Assembly: GCA_039707465.1 (NCBI GenBank) | Contig: CM077643.1 | Span: forward strand, 377,387,919 to 377,451,918 | Reading direction: 5' to 3' | Length of the DNA stretch: 64,000 nucleotides | Source: Rhabdophis nuchalis | Taxonomy: Eukaryota; Chordata; Lepidosauria; Squamata; Natricidae | Shown here: positions 33,116 to 43,694 of the stretch, in pieces | Position numbering within the stretch: the stretch's first letter is position 1 | How the letters are laid out: each line of letters starts with the position of its first letter | The notes under the pieces: model-generated | Seen by the model: only the letters and a program-made list of their open reading frames with translations | Told to the model about the DNA's origin: nothing | The model's database searches: none | Translations under genes and position numbers: made by a program

Positions 33116-33441
33116 TGTCAACATCCCGATGTTGCCATGGGATTTTATCTGTTTTGCCTTAACAAACTGAAAATTCTTGACATTCCTGTGGCAGGAAAGG
33201 AATCTCAGGACAGCCTGTGACTGCGCATGCATGCAATTATTTTCAATGCTGATTGGAGAACGTGGATTGTGACAGGCAGAGGGGAGGGGGCATAAGGGGG
33301 TAAAGTGCAGAAGCCATCCAATTATTGCCAGACCTGGCTACAACCAAAGCTCGCCATGATGATATATTCAATAAACGGACATTGCTTTGAACTTTTACGT
33401 GAGGCCATGAATCATTTGAAGTTTCTCTTGGGAGCTTGACA
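33116..33441 (+). repeat. 3' LTR of the chromodomain element
   Basis: Same length as the 5' LTR, differing at three positions by eye (one near 33346, two near 33400). A purine-rich AAGTAAGGGGAA tract just upstream (33100-33111) may be the plus-strand primer. Confidence 0.95.
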
Positions 33442-33446
33442 TATAG

Positions 33447-34117
33447 TTTATTACCCTTTTATTTGCTACAGGTCTTCTGATGCACATTCAAAAAGAAAAT
33501 AGTGAGTGGACTATCTATTTTCCTATATCTAAAGGAAAACTAAGATTGTGCAACAATCAAATCCTGATGTCTGCTCAAATCTAGGCAAATATTTCAAAAT
33601 ATGGATTGGGAATAATTTATGTTGGAAACTCTAAAAATGAAAAGAGGAAAGAATAAATCTGGGTTTTTAACCTAATAACCCCCCATGAAAATATAATAGT
33701 TCTTCAAACGTCTTTTTTCTTTTATTGCCTCCTATTCAAGTTTTATTCATGCCATCCTCTACTTGAAAACTCATCACTTTCAATTAACTCAAAGCAACCA
33801 TCCATCTAGGAGCAAACACAAAAAATAAGGTTTTTTTTTAAAAAAAAGTGCTGCAGTTTAATGTTTATTTAATTACCTTCTTCATATACAGAAGACTGCC
33901 AGAGGACAGTTTGGATGGTGGGGAGAGAATTTGTTCTTTATGAGTGTTCCAATTTCTCCATAAATTGGGATCTAAATTAGACTGCATAAGAAATGCTACC
34001 CCAAATCCTAATAGGAGTGGATATGAATTTGCACCTCATGTTGAGATTATTCCTATAGTCTACAAGAGGTAATTGGATTTTATTTATTAAGAAGTCATTG
34101 AGTTTTATTTATTACTA
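33447..34117. other. Unrecognised AT-rich sequence
   Basis: Contains a T9/A7 junction at 33831-33848. No gene recognised. Confidence 0.35.
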
Positions 34118-34495
34118 GCTGATAACCCGTTGTTGTCTGGATATTTATTTATAGGGGGGAAATGCCCGGACCAAGCATAATTTTGAATGTTGGATTTTCC
34201 CCCGTACCAGAGGGAGACCCCTTGTGGAGTACTGTAAAGCCGTTACCATGGCAACTCCACTGCGCTGTACAGTAGGATCCATTTTATGGCAGTATAGTAG
34301 AAACCATTTTAAGGCACAATAGGCTGTACCTTAACAGAACACACACCCCGAGGGGTGTTAGGGGTGTCTTACCCCACAATATTTTTTCCCAGAGAGTACG
34401 TCATCTGTGGACCAAATTTGATTGAAATTGTTCAAGGCGTTCCAAAGTTATGTTGGAAATACACGCATATACACACACAGCCATACATACATACA

Positions 34496-34526
<31 letters not shown>
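34118..34526 (+). mobile_element. LINE-like 3' end with (CATA)n tail, family uncertain
   Basis: CTAGCTGATAACCCGTTG at the start and GACCAAATTTGATTGAAATTG, CGTTCCAAAGTTATG before the (CATA)n array at 34483-34526. This 'accaaatttgattgaaat ... gttatg' ending recurs in several non-LTR families. No coding sequence. Confidence 0.4.
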
Positions 34527-34527
<1 letters not shown>

Positions 34528-35014
34528 ATTGTTTCCACAACACCCTGTTAAGGCCCCAATTAAGGGAGGAAGCACACTGCTTTTCCTTTTCTGCCTTTCG
34601 GCTCATCACCAGAGACCATCTAGACAGAAAGCCAAGAATTCCGTTGTGTAATTTTTTTTTTATATGTGTGTTATGTTTTTGAGCTGATCAATAAATAAGT
34701 CAGGGAGACTAGGATAGATCTATTTCGAGCTTATTAGCTCTCATCAGCTAGCCATACCCTTACTGGTAGGGCAGTGTGCTTCCTCCCTTAATTGGGGCCT
34801 TAACAGGGTGTTGTGGAACAATTATATATAACTATCCTCCTGTCTCAGCTGACAAGAACAGCACCTAGCTGGCTTAATGGCAAGGCTCTCGCCTGGCATG
34901 TAATACAGCCCTGGTTCGAATCCCAGTAAGGGTATGGCTAGCTGATGAGAGCTAATAAGCTCGAAATAGATCTATCCTAGTCTCCCTGACTTATTTATTG
35001 ATCAGCTCAAAAAA
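34525..35014. repeat. Two interleaved inverted repeats around a tRNA-derived SINE
   Basis: Arm A 34525-34580 pairs with 34771-34825 (about 55 bp, one indel). Arm B 34676-34766 pairs with 34923-35013 (91 bp, identical by eye). The order is A, B, A', B'. The right B arm is the 3' part of a SINE whose tRNA-like head lies at 34865-34925. Confidence 0.85.
34865..35014 (+). mobile_element. tRNA-derived SINE of a third type
   Basis: Head with A-box-like TAGCTGGCTTAATGGC and B-box GGTTCGAATCC, then a body GGTATGGCTAGCTGATGAGA to ATTTATTGATCAGCTC and an A-tail. An inverted, head-less copy lies at 34676-34766. Confidence 0.65.
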
Positions 35015-35036
35015 GAGGTCATTGGGTTTTATTTAT

Positions 35037-35275
35037 TAAGAGCTATCTTGGTGCGGTGGTTAGAATACAATGTTGCAGGCTAACTCACTGCTCACTGCCA
35101 GGAATTCAATTCTAAACAGCTCAAGGTTGACTCAGTCTTCCACCCTTCCAAGGTTGATAAAATGAGGACCGAGATTGTTGGGGGCAATATGCTGACTGTA
35201 AACCACTTAGAGAGGGCTGTAAAGCACTATGAAGTGGTATCTAAGTCTAAGTTCTACTGCTATTTATTTAATGTA
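35037..35275 (+). mobile_element. tRNA-derived SINE, same family as 23563
   Basis: Full-length: A-box region GTGCGGTGGTTAGAATAC, B-box-like AATTCAATTC, TCAAGGTTGACTCAG, ATGAGGACCGAGATTG, GAAGTGGTATCTAAGTC and a GTTCTACTGCTATT tail. Boxes are mutated, so transcription from this copy is doubtful. Confidence 0.75.
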
Positions 35276-35970
35276 TACCCTGGTTTTCTGGTTATACAAT
35301 TCCTAAGACAGCTGAATGGAAGATGTTTTGGCCTAGTGGTGATCACCATGAGACAGAAGTTCCCAGCAGGATCCAGATAAGAGTTTGGGAAGCACAGCAA
35401 ACTCAGATCTAGTTTCTGGCAGAGGAAGATTCAACTTCCAGATGATTTACTGTAGATGGAGCTCAACCTAGAGATTTGTACAAGATTTGTTGAAAGATTC
35501 ATCAGTAAATTGTTTCAGACTGAAATCTAAGTAAGGTTTTAGTTCATCCTGATATTTACTGTACTTAAATTGGAAGCCACATTTCCTCTACTTTAGCAGC
35601 CCTTGCTTGCAGAGAAATTCTGTATTTATTTCATCATTAGGAATGCCAGTCTTTCATTTTAAAATCCTATCTATGGTGACTTTTAATCTCCTTGGTGTCT
35701 AGCATGTCAGTTTATTCCCAAGCAAATTCATCCCAAGGAGCATTTATAGTGCTATGATCCCTGCAAGTTCTACCTTTGATTACACATTGGACATTTTTCT
35801 TTCCCTGAAGAATTCATTTGCAGAAAATTGCCCACGCACTTGGTGGAGAAAAGGTCTCTTGTGTATAGCCCTTAGCAGCAGTATTTCTTCAAGTGGTAAT
35901 AGATCCTTTTAGATCATGGTGTGATGGTCATAAAACATGCTAAAGCAATGGTTGGGTTTTTCATAACACA
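35276..35970. other. Unrecognised sequence
   Basis: No gene or repeat recognised. Confidence 0.35.
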
Positions 35971-35981
35971 TAACACAATCC

Positions 35982-36337
35982 GGAAGGGACGTGGTGACTC
36001 AGTGGCTAAAACGTTGAGCTTGTCCATCAGAAAGGTCAGCAGTTCGACAGTTCGAATCCCTAGCACCGCGCAATGGAATGAGCTCCCGTTACTTGCCCCA
36101 GCTTCTGCCAACCTAGCAGTTCGAAAGCATGTAAAAATGCAAGTAGAAAAATAAGGACACTTTGGTGGAAAGGTAACAGTGTTCCATGCACCTTTGGCGT
36201 TTAATCATGCAGGCCACATGACCACAGAGATGTCTTCGGACAGCGCTGGCTCTTCGGCTTTGGAACGGAGTTAAACATCACCCCCTAGAGTTGGGAATGA
36301 CTAGCAGATATGTACGAGGAGAATCTTTATCTTTACC
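35982..36337 (+). mobile_element. Sauria-type SINE with 11-bp target duplication
   Basis: Head GTGGTGACTCAGTGGCTAA and B-box AGTTCGAATCCCTAG, full body, tail TCTTTATCTTTACC. TAACACAATCC flanks it (35971-35981, 36338-36348). Confidence 0.9.
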
Positions 36338-36429
36338 TAACACAATCCTGTTGTTGTCTTATCCACTATGTTATGCAAACCCAGCCATAGCATTGAATAA
36401 AAGCCCAGGATCAAACTCAGAAATAGGTA

Positions 36430-37020
36430 CAGGTAGTCCTTGATTTACAACAGTTCATTTAGTGACAGTTCAAAGTTACAACAGCACTGAAAAAAGTGAA
36501 CATTTTTCATGGTTATGACGTTTGCAGCATCCCCGTGATCAAGTGATCAAAAGTCAGAAGCTTGACAACTGGTTCATACGGATGACCGTTCCTATGTCCC
36601 AAGGTAGAGAGAAGCAACTTAGAACTAAGGAGAAATTTCCTGACAGTTAGAACAATTAACCTCTGGAACAGCTTGCCTCCAGAAATTGTGAATGCCCCAA
36701 CCCTGGAAGTCTTTAAGAAGATGTTGGATAGCCATTTGTCTGAAATGGTATAAGGTTCCTGCCCACGCAGGGGGTTGGACTAGAAGACCTCTAAGGTCCC
36801 TTCCAACTCTGCTATTGTATTGTATTGTAAGGTCATTTGATAACCTTTTATGACTTTCTGATGAGCAACGTTAATAGGGAAACCAGATTCACTTAACAAC
36901 TGGGTTACTAAGGTATCAACTGCAGTGACTCACTTAACAACTGAGGCAAGAAAGGTCATACAATGGGGCAAAACTCAATTAACAAATGTCTCACTTAACA
37001 ACAGAAATTTAGGGCTCAAT
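36430..37020. mobile_element. CAGGTAGTCC inverted-repeat element, split by CR1
   Basis: Begins CAGGTAGTCCTTGATTTAC; interior CACTTAACAACTG phrases recur on both sides of the CR1 at 36606-36828. Right tip not clear. Sister of 6020-6625. Confidence 0.5.
36606..36828 (+). mobile_element. CR1 LINE 3' end nested in the preceding element
   Basis: GAGAGAAGCAACTTAGAAC to (TATTG)n; AAGGT lies directly before (36601-36605) and after it (36829-36833), a short candidate target duplication. Confidence 0.8.
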
Positions 37021-37041
37021 TTAGGGCTTAACAATCTAGTT

Positions 37042-37264
37042 CAGGGGTAGTCAACCTTTTTATACTTACCACCCACTTTTGTATCTCTGTAGTAAAATTT
37101 TCTAACCGCCCAACGGTTCCACTGTAATGGTGATTTATAAAGTAGGGAAGTCAATTAAATTTAAAAAAAAGGAAAGTGCTTCAGTATCGAAAAAAAACCC
37201 TGCCACCCCCATGAAAGCTGGAACGCCCACTAGTGTGAGGTAGGGACCAGGTTGACTACCACTG
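37042..37264. mobile_element. hAT (Buster-type) MITE
   Basis: CAGGGGTAGTCAACCT and AGGTTGACTACCACTG termini; ATCTAGTT on both sides (37034-37041, 37265-37272), TA at 4-5. Interior not palindromic, with a TCTGTAGTAAAATTTTC stretch. Non-coding. Confidence 0.9.
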
Positions 37265-37272
37265 ATCTAGTT

Positions 37273-38170
37273 CCATCAAGACTCAATATCAGACCGTGGT
37301 CTTTTTGAACCTGCTGCTACATCAATATTCCACTTTTTTTCTTTTTAATGTTTCCCAGAGCAGTAGCCAAGAATGAGAAAAGTGTGGAGAGCAGGTATTG
37401 ATTTCCATCTAGCTTGTCTTCTCCTGCAGAAGTTATTCTGGTCAGCCTAAAGGAAACAAAGTATCAGCAAAAGGGGGCAATAGGCATGAGGACATGGGGC
37501 CCTGCAAAGATTTTGCCAAAGACTTCACCAAAGAATGGCAGCTTTTAATTAGTATGCTGCATTTATTAGAAGAGTTGCACTAGCTTATGGGAAAAAGCTG
37601 GGAGAAGGACACTGGAAACATGGAGGCTGATTGGAATGATGGTTTATTGATGAAGCAGAATCACATGGGTTTGTGGTTCTGGGCAGCTGACAAAATGGAG
37701 TTGAGAGTTTGGGGCGGGGTGTTATACCTTCTTTGAACTTTGCATTTGAGCTTCCTGTTCCTGTGCAAGAACAGGTATTCTATTGGCTGTTGTCAGATTC
37801 CTATTGGGTCATGTAGGGGTTATGTAGGGGTCATAACTGGCTCTATAGGCAGAAAAGGAAATGCAAATCCTAGATGCTTGTCTGAGCTAATTTGAATTTT
37901 GAATTTATTTATATTTATATCCCGCCCTTCTCCACAGAGGACCCAGGGTGGTTTACCTCTGGTTTACCTCTGGTTTATTGTTTTTCTGAGCTCCCAGGTG
38001 ACATTTGGACAGCTCTGGGATGATGCAATGAAGGGGCTTGTGTTCTGAAACGGTGTTGCACAATTCCTATTGTGGCTTAATGGCTTTTGTTCTGTTTTGG
38101 GTCTTGAGGGAGGGGGGCTGCTTCTGCCTCAAAAAAAAAATGTTTCTCCATTTTTCCCTTTAGGGAAATG
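37273..38170. other. Mostly unrecognised; short reversed L2-like 3' end at 37905-37962
   Basis: TTTATATCCCGCCCTTCTCC and GACCCAGGGTGGTTTACC mark a small L2-like 3' end. A TTTACCTCTGGTTTACC direct repeat follows at 37961-37980. The rest is unassigned. Confidence 0.4.
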
Positions 38171-39145
38171 TACCATATTTTTGGAGTATAAGATGCACCT
38201 TTCCCCCCCCCCCTAAAAGAGCATGGAAATGTTAGTGCGTCTTATACATTGAATACAGCTATTTTTGGCCTCCTGAAGCCCTGCCCCCCGCATCCTATTT
38301 TTGCAAAAAATGGGCATTTTTTTCACAAAAACAGACTTTTTTGCTTTCCCTCAGCCCTCTGCAGGCTTCAGCAGTTTCAGTTTCAGTTTATTTGGATTTA
38401 TATCCCGCCCTATCTCCCCGAAGGGACTCAGGGCGGCTCACAGGCAAATATAAAACAATACAATAAATACAATTCAGTGTTAAAATTAAATTAAATTAAC
38501 TAGCCTGTGCTAAAATATAACTAAAAACTTTTAAAATCCCCTACCAAATACAGTTAAATTATTTCTAGTCTAAAATCTAGGCTAAACTCTAAGCTAAAAT
38601 CTAAAATCTAAGCTCTAAGCTAGGCCAGCTAGGTGAAAGAAGTGTGTTTTCAGTGAATGGCGAAAAAGGCGAAGGTCCGTGATAGTACGAAGTTCGGGGG
38701 GTAAGTCATTCCAGAGGGCCGGACCTGCCACAGAGAAGGCCCTCCCCCTGGGCGCCGCCTGCCGGCATTGACCGGCAAACGGCACCCTGAGGAAGCCCTC
38801 CCTGTGGGAGCGGACCGGTCAAAGGGAAGTATGCAGTAGGAGACGGTCCCGCAAAATAGTCCTGGGGTAAGGCAAAAATGCCCCCATTTTTGCAAAAAAT
38901 AGGCTGTTTTTCACAAAGACTGAGACTTTTTTGTCCTCCCTCAGCCCCCAGCACCACTCTGCAGGCTTCAGCAGGGCTGGGGCAAGTCACAAACAGTGGC
39001 ATTTTTGCCTTGCCCCAGCCCTGCTGAAGCCTGCAGAGTGGTGCTGAGGGCTCAGGGAAGGCAAACACTTTTTTTCTTACTTTCCTCTTCGAAATCTTGG
39101 TGCATCTTACACACCGGTGCGTCTTATAATCCGAAAAAGACGGTA
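38171..39145. mobile_element. TACCGTATTTTT inverted-repeat element containing an L2-like insertion
   Basis: Starts TACCATATTTTTGGAG, TATAAGATGCACC and ends with GGTGCATCTTAC...GAAAAAGACGGTA. A second copy is at 62020-62276. TA tips suggest a Tc1/mariner-type TA target, but that is inferred. The interior has a large palindrome around 39000 (CTGCAGGCTTCAGCAGGGCTGGGGC and its inverse). Confidence 0.65.
38376..38880 (-). mobile_element. L2-like LINE 3' end (minus strand), nested
   Basis: TTTATATCCCGCCCTATCTCC tail side, AT-rich UTR, reversed coding end with CATTCCAGAGGGCCGGACC and GGGAGCGGACCGGTC. 5'-truncated near 38880. Interrupts the element above. Confidence 0.8.
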
Positions 39146-39192
39146 ATATTCTGCCTTTTTAGTATTTCCCAAAATATTTCATTCTTCTAGGA

Positions 39193-39314
39193 CAGGGGTC
39201 TCCAACCTTTGCAACTTTAAGTCTGAAGGACTTCAGCTCCCAGACTTTGCTGGCTGGAGAATTCTGGGAGCTGAAGTCCTTCAGACTTAAAGTTGCAAAG
39301 GTTGGAGACCCCTG
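39193..39314. mobile_element. Palindromic hAT (Buster-type) MITE
   Basis: CAGGGGTCTCCAACCTTTGC to inverse; TTCTAGGA duplicated perfectly (39185-39192, 39315-39322). Loop shorter than in the 135-bp sisters. Confidence 0.92.
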
Positions 39315-39508
39315 TTCTAGGAGGAGTAGGCACTGACTTTCTACAAGGTTGACATAGTTCTGAATGTAAAGAAAATACATGAGAGTTGCTTAGCAGGTAC
39401 CCATAATAGTATATATACAATATATACTTATAGGTTCCAGATTGAAATACTGCAGTGTTTATGAGGCTGCCCTTGTATCTAGGCTAAAGACTTCAGCTTG
39501 TACAAATT

Positions 39509-39628
39509 TAGGAGCTAGTTTAATATGGAAAGTTATGTTTGACAAAGAAGCCTAGGAGCTAGTTTAATATGGAAAGTTAGGAGCTAGGAGCTAGTTTAAT
39601 ATGGAAAGTTATGTTTGACAAAGAAGCC
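39509..39628. repeat. Local tandem duplication
   Basis: AGGAGCTAGTTTAATATGG, AAAGTTATGTTTGACAAAGAAGCC occurs twice, with a third partial unit and an extra AGGAGCT in between. Confidence 0.9.
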
Positions 39629-40470
39629 TTCTAATTCCTAAATAAAAATTCAAGGTGATGCTCATTTCTAGACTCAAGGCCATTCATATAGTCTGAAAAT
39701 ATTTAGATCGGGCACCATCTCATTTAATGCCATATTGTTTGTTGCAATGGAAGAATTAGTTGTACAGCATGCAAGCGAAGCAGATAGCGTTAATTGCCCA
39801 GAAGTGATGGAGATGCTGTTTCTGTGAGAAGATAGAATGAGCATGTGCAAATCACATTTAAAGATTCAACCACTGCAGGGTTTAATTAAAATCCAAGAAT
39901 AAATATAGTTAGCCACACTGTCAGTTTGGATTACAGTGAGTATGTTTACATTTTTTACACATTTAATGAATGCTATTTGCATAGATGACTGTGTAGGACA
40001 ACATTTGGCATTTATGTGATCAACTCATTGCAGGAGGAAAACAGAAACTGAAAATTGTATGAAATACAACCTCTCTCTCTCTCCTCTCTCCTCTCTCTTC
40101 TCCTCGCTTATATTAAAGATGAATTCAATAAAAAGGGAAAAAAAGATAGGAAAGAAAAAAAGCAGAAAGAAAAAAGTAACCCACATTAGTAGAGAAAACT
40201 TATGTGAAGAGATATAGGTTTAACAGGTGCCTAGAATGATAGTTGACCCATGAATTTTAGGGGTGAGCATTCCAGAGTGTAGGTACCTCCAATCAAAATC
40301 GCTCCAGAGACAAGGGCTACGGTAGTTAGATAGCAAATATTTGTTTATTGTATGTAGGACACAATAGGCATATCACATCATCAAGAATCTCTGAAAAGGT
40401 GGAAGAGATATTGCAAAATATATATGCAGTCCCATCCCAGAACCTTTGCATCCTTTACAAATATTGCCCA
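39629..40470. other. Unrecognised; pyrimidine and purine tracts
   Basis: CTCTCT-rich tract at 40070-40105, followed by an A/G-rich tract at 40130-40175. No gene recognised. Confidence 0.35.
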
Positions 40471-40474
40471 TTAT

Positions 40475-41086
40475 GAAGAGAAAGCAGTGTGTAGCAGCTG
40501 CCAAAAAAGCCAACACAGTTCTAGGCTACATAAACAGAGGGATAGAATCAAGATCACATGCAGTGTTAATACCATTTTATAATGCTTTGGTAAGGCCAAA
40601 TTTGAAATACTGCATCCAGTTTTGGTTGCCATAATGTAAAAAAGGTGTGGAGACTCTAGAAAGAGTGCAGAGAAGAGCAACCAAGTGGATTAGGGAACTG
40701 GAGGCTAAAACATATGAGGAACGGTTGCAGAAACTGGGTATATCTAGTTTAATGAAAAGAAGGACTAGGGGAGACATGAGAGCAGTCTTCCGATATCTCA
40801 GGGACTGCCACAAAGAAGAGGGAGCCAAGGCGGCTGAGGGCAGGACAAGAAGCAATGGGTGGAAACTAATCAAGGAGAGAAGCAACCTAGAACTAAGGAG
40901 AAATTTCCTGACAGAACAATTACTCAGTGGAACAATTTGCCTCCAGAAGTTGTGGTGGCTCCAACACTGGATGTTTTTAAGAAGATGTTGGATATCCATT
41001 TGTCTGGTGTAGGGTACCTAAGCAGTGGGTTGGACTAGAAGACCTTCAAGGTCCCTTCCAACTCTGTTATTTTATTCGATTCTAAA
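40475..41086 (+). mobile_element. CR1 LINE, 5'-truncated
   Basis: Frames give [33 protein letters not shown] and then LERVQRRATKWIRELEAKTY, SSLMKRRTRGDM. An in-frame stop after WLP and small deletions (the LFSKAP and VRTINL parts) break it. 3' end GGTTGGACTAG and TTATTTTATTCGATTC, an impure tail. Confidence 0.85.
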
Positions 41087-42002
41087 TTGGATTTCTTTTT
41101 CTTGTTGCCCTTTGTCCCATCTTTTGGAGATGGTTGCATGACTACATTCTCCGCACTCCAGGCCTCCTATCTAGGTAATTCTCACAAGTAAAGCTGAAAC
41201 CTTCTTGCAATTAACAGAGCCTTCACACTACCACTGAGAAAGTGAACAACTGCAAGATGGCACACTGCGATTCTTGACACATACAGCAAGACTTCTGATA
41301 ATCTCAGCAAGTAATATGATGTATAATTAGAAAAAGACCCTGGTCCCAAGTTGTTCAGGGCTTTGTACATCATAGGAAGAGCATTAAACCTGGCTTGATA
41401 ATTAAATGAAGTCACTGAAATTGCTGACTTCTATGAAATCAAACTTTTGGTCCGTCTAAGTCAACATTGTCTATACAAGAGCTTCCTTAGTTGTAGATAT
41501 AATATTTTGGGCACAAAAAATAGCCACTCAAAGGGTAAGAGGCATTCCCTCCCACAAAATAACTATTGCTCTACATTACCAATCACAAAATCCAAGTTTA
41601 CTACAAGAAAAGCTGGATAGCTTGAGATCCTTATCATACTTTAGTTCCTAGGTTTATTTTTATTTATTACATTTATGACCTTCTTTCTTACAAGAAAGTG
41701 TATCTCGTATTCTTGTGTTGCATTCAGTTTCCTTCTTAGTCAAATTCAACAGATGGTTCAGGCACCTAGATACCTGTAGGATAGTCTTTTTACCCTATGT
41801 GATCATTGAGAAAATATGTGTCGTGACTCCCTGTCCTGCAAGAAACAAAGAGTGAGTGAATGAGTCCTGATGACACACTTTTCTCAGCAGTGGCCCTCAC
41901 TTTTGGAGTATCCTGTAATTTAGATTCAGGAATGCCACCAACTTTCAAGTCTTCAAGAAATCTGTAAGATTGATTGTTCCACAGGTAAATATAGGCACTT
42001 AT
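41087..42002. other. Mostly unrecognised; possible decayed L2-like sequence at 41190-41440
   Basis: AGTTGTTCAGGGCTTTGTACATC at 41349 resembles the reversed L2-like coding end, but the match is weak. No gene recognised. Confidence 0.3.
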
Positions 42003-42228
42003 CCGGGGTGAAATCCATCAGGTTCTGACAGGTTCTGGAGAACTAGTAACGGAAATTTTGAGTAGTTCAGAGAAATGGCAAATGCCACCTCTGGCTGGCC
42101 CCAGAATGGTGTGGGAATGAAGATTTTGCAGTATCCTTCCCCTGCTACACCCACCAAGCCACGCCACACCCACCAAGCCATGCCCACAGAACTGGTAGTA
42201 AAAAAAATTGAACTTCACCACTGGCACT
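42003..42228. mobile_element. hAT-like MITE
   Basis: Start CGGGGTGAAATCCATCAGG (tip mutated), interior TTCTGGAGAACTAGTAACGG, end GAACTTCACCACTG. Flanking octamers GCACTTAT and GCACTGAA match only partly. Confidence 0.65.
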
Positions 42229-42362
42229 GAAGATAAAAACACTGCTAGTTTATTTATTTATTAAATCACATTTATATTGTTACCCATCTCACAAGTTTGC
42301 AGGAGGGGAGAAAGATGCCACCTACATTAAAATTGAACAGCCCTTTCTCAAAAGAGTGGGAG

Positions 42363-43095
42363 TGATATGACACCCTCTATGTCCTGTTTACAACACAGTC
42401 CTTTTAGCCAGGGGTGGGATTCGACCGGTGCCCAGATGCTGGATGGGCGTGACCTACTCGGTCCCCTGCACCATGGTGGAGGGGGGGTGTTTTCACCCTA
42501 CCCAGGCTCCCTAAGGCTTTTCTTGAGCCTCTGGGAGAGTGAAAACAACCTCCCCCAGGCTCCAGATGCCAGAAACGGGCCCATTTCCAGACCTCGGGAA
42601 GTTTCAGGAGGCCCATTGTTTACCCTCTTGGAGCCTCCACACAAGCCCTGCACTTATGTGGCATCCAAAACAGGCCACGTGGAGACTCCTGAGAGGGGCA
42701 GGGTGGGCGGGACCAACCAGTCCTTGCAACTAACAGTTTGGTAAACCAGATGTAAAATTAGCATCCATTCACCCGAACTGGTCAAACCGGCTGAATCCCA
42801 CCCCTGCTTTTAGAGGTTGCAAGAAGATTCTATATTCATTTGCATTATTCAGGTGACCCTGAATAGGGCACAGATAAACCTTGAAATAGCCTCAATGATA
42901 CTCAGAAAGAGTGCTAACTAGATGACTGCAGGGAATAGAAATCCTTCTATTCTCCACCATTTAGTCAGAACTGAAGAAGCTTCTTGGATGAAAAGAGAAA
43001 CATTTTCAAGTAAAACAAAGAAAGTCCAGTTGCCTTTTGAAAAAGCACCTTTGGGACAACCACGACCTGGATGACTGAGAATCTCCATAGACATT
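42363..43095 (+). mobile_element. Penelope-like element 3' region, split by a MITE
   Basis: Shares GTTTACAACACAGTCC, CTGAAGAAGCTTCTTGGATG, AAAGTCCAGTTGCC, AAGCACCTTTGGGACAACC and GACTGAGAATCTCCATAGAC with 62345-62665. The reversed 51430-51960 copy carries the coding end that identifies the family. The MITE 42409-42806 separates the first 45 bp from the rest. Confidence 0.65.
42409..42806. mobile_element. hAT-like MITE nested in the Penelope-like piece
   Basis: CAGGGGTGGGATTCGACCGG and GAATCCCACCCCTG termini; CTTTTAGC and CTTTTAGA flank it, 7 of 8. About 400 bp, GC-rich, non-coding. Confidence 0.85.
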
Positions 43096-43221
43096 GGCCA
43101 CTAAAGGACAAATCGCATGACAATGACCGTGTTTTGCTTTTTTCCTTCCTCCACATTTGAAATCCTTACCCAGGTACTCAGATAATTAACAAGAAGGGAA
43201 ATAATCTTTATATTCACATTC

Positions 43222-43350
43222 ATTGGAGAGGAAGGGATTACAAGAGAGTAATCAGGCACATGTTGCAAATGCACCAGGATGCTTGTTTAGCACATTCAAG
43301 GCTGTCAGTTGTGCACCGGATTACTCTCTTGTAATCCCTTCCTCTCCAAT
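43222..43350. repeat. Perfect 32-bp inverted repeat with 65-bp spacer
   Basis: 43222-43253 (ATTGGAGAGGAAGGGATTAC onward) is the exact reverse complement of 43319-43350. The spacer is unrelated to the MITE families in this window, and no target duplication is obvious. Confidence 0.95.
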
Positions 43351-43636
43351 CTCTCCGTTTTGCAAGTGGAGAAAAAAAGGAAAGAAAAACATAACAAGTC
43401 AGGCACAGGACAACACATACTGACCAAAACTGGCAACCATATGACTGAGGACATTGCAAAATTTATAAATGTGGACGTTGATCATAGAGTCATTTTTCGA
43501 TTATCATAATTTCAAAAGTTTCTGAATAAAGCAGTTGGTAAGTGAGGACTATCTGTAGAGTTCCTCAGAGATACAATGTGTAACCCAGGAGCAGTTCACA
43601 AAGTCAGACTGCATAAGGGTGATGTTGTTCAAGACT

Positions 43637-43694
43637 CCATCCATCCATCCATCCATCCATCCATCCATCCATCCATCTATCTATCTATCTATCT
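43637..43694. repeat. (CCAT)n/(CTAT)n microsatellite
   Basis: About ten CCAT units turning into CTAT units. Confidence 0.95.

Larger units (their letters stand above)
27941..33441 (+). mobile_element. Full-length Ty3/Gypsy chromodomain (Tf1/sushi-type) LTR retrotransposon
   Basis: Two 326-bp LTRs (27941-28266 and 33116-33441) begin TGTCAACATC and end TTGACA; I count three differences by eye. TATAG is duplicated at both flanks (27936-27940, 33442-33446). Between them lie Gag zinc knuckle, protease, reverse transcriptase, RNase H, integrase and a chromodomain in the order of the chromovirus branch. Reading frames are broken by two in-frame amber stops (31148-31150, 32488-32490) and a frameshift near 31260, so this copy cannot make a complete Pol. 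The near-identical LTRs mean the insertion is recent. The likely priming mode is discussed under the primer-binding site. Low GC differs from the Mag-like element at 56 kb. Confidence 0.95.

Noticed and set aside
34865..34930. Functional tRNA gene
   Set aside because: Box A and box B are present, but the cloverleaf is not maintained and the sequence continues into a SINE body and A-tail.
37575..38140. Possible solo LTR (purine-rich start, GATGGTTTATTGATGAAGC, AACAGGTATTC stretches)
   Set aside because: Resembles reptile LTRs in style only; no TG/CA edges, duplication or second copy in the window.
42965..43010. Hammerhead-ribozyme-like core CTGAAGA ... GAAA in the Penelope-like 3' regions (also at 62535 and, reversed, 51490)
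   Set aside because: Penelope-like elements can carry hammerheads, and a stem-forming AGCTTCTTGGATGAGAAG lies between the two motifs, but I could not find a convincing stem III or the partner strand of stem I, and the 51 kb copy has lost the first motif.
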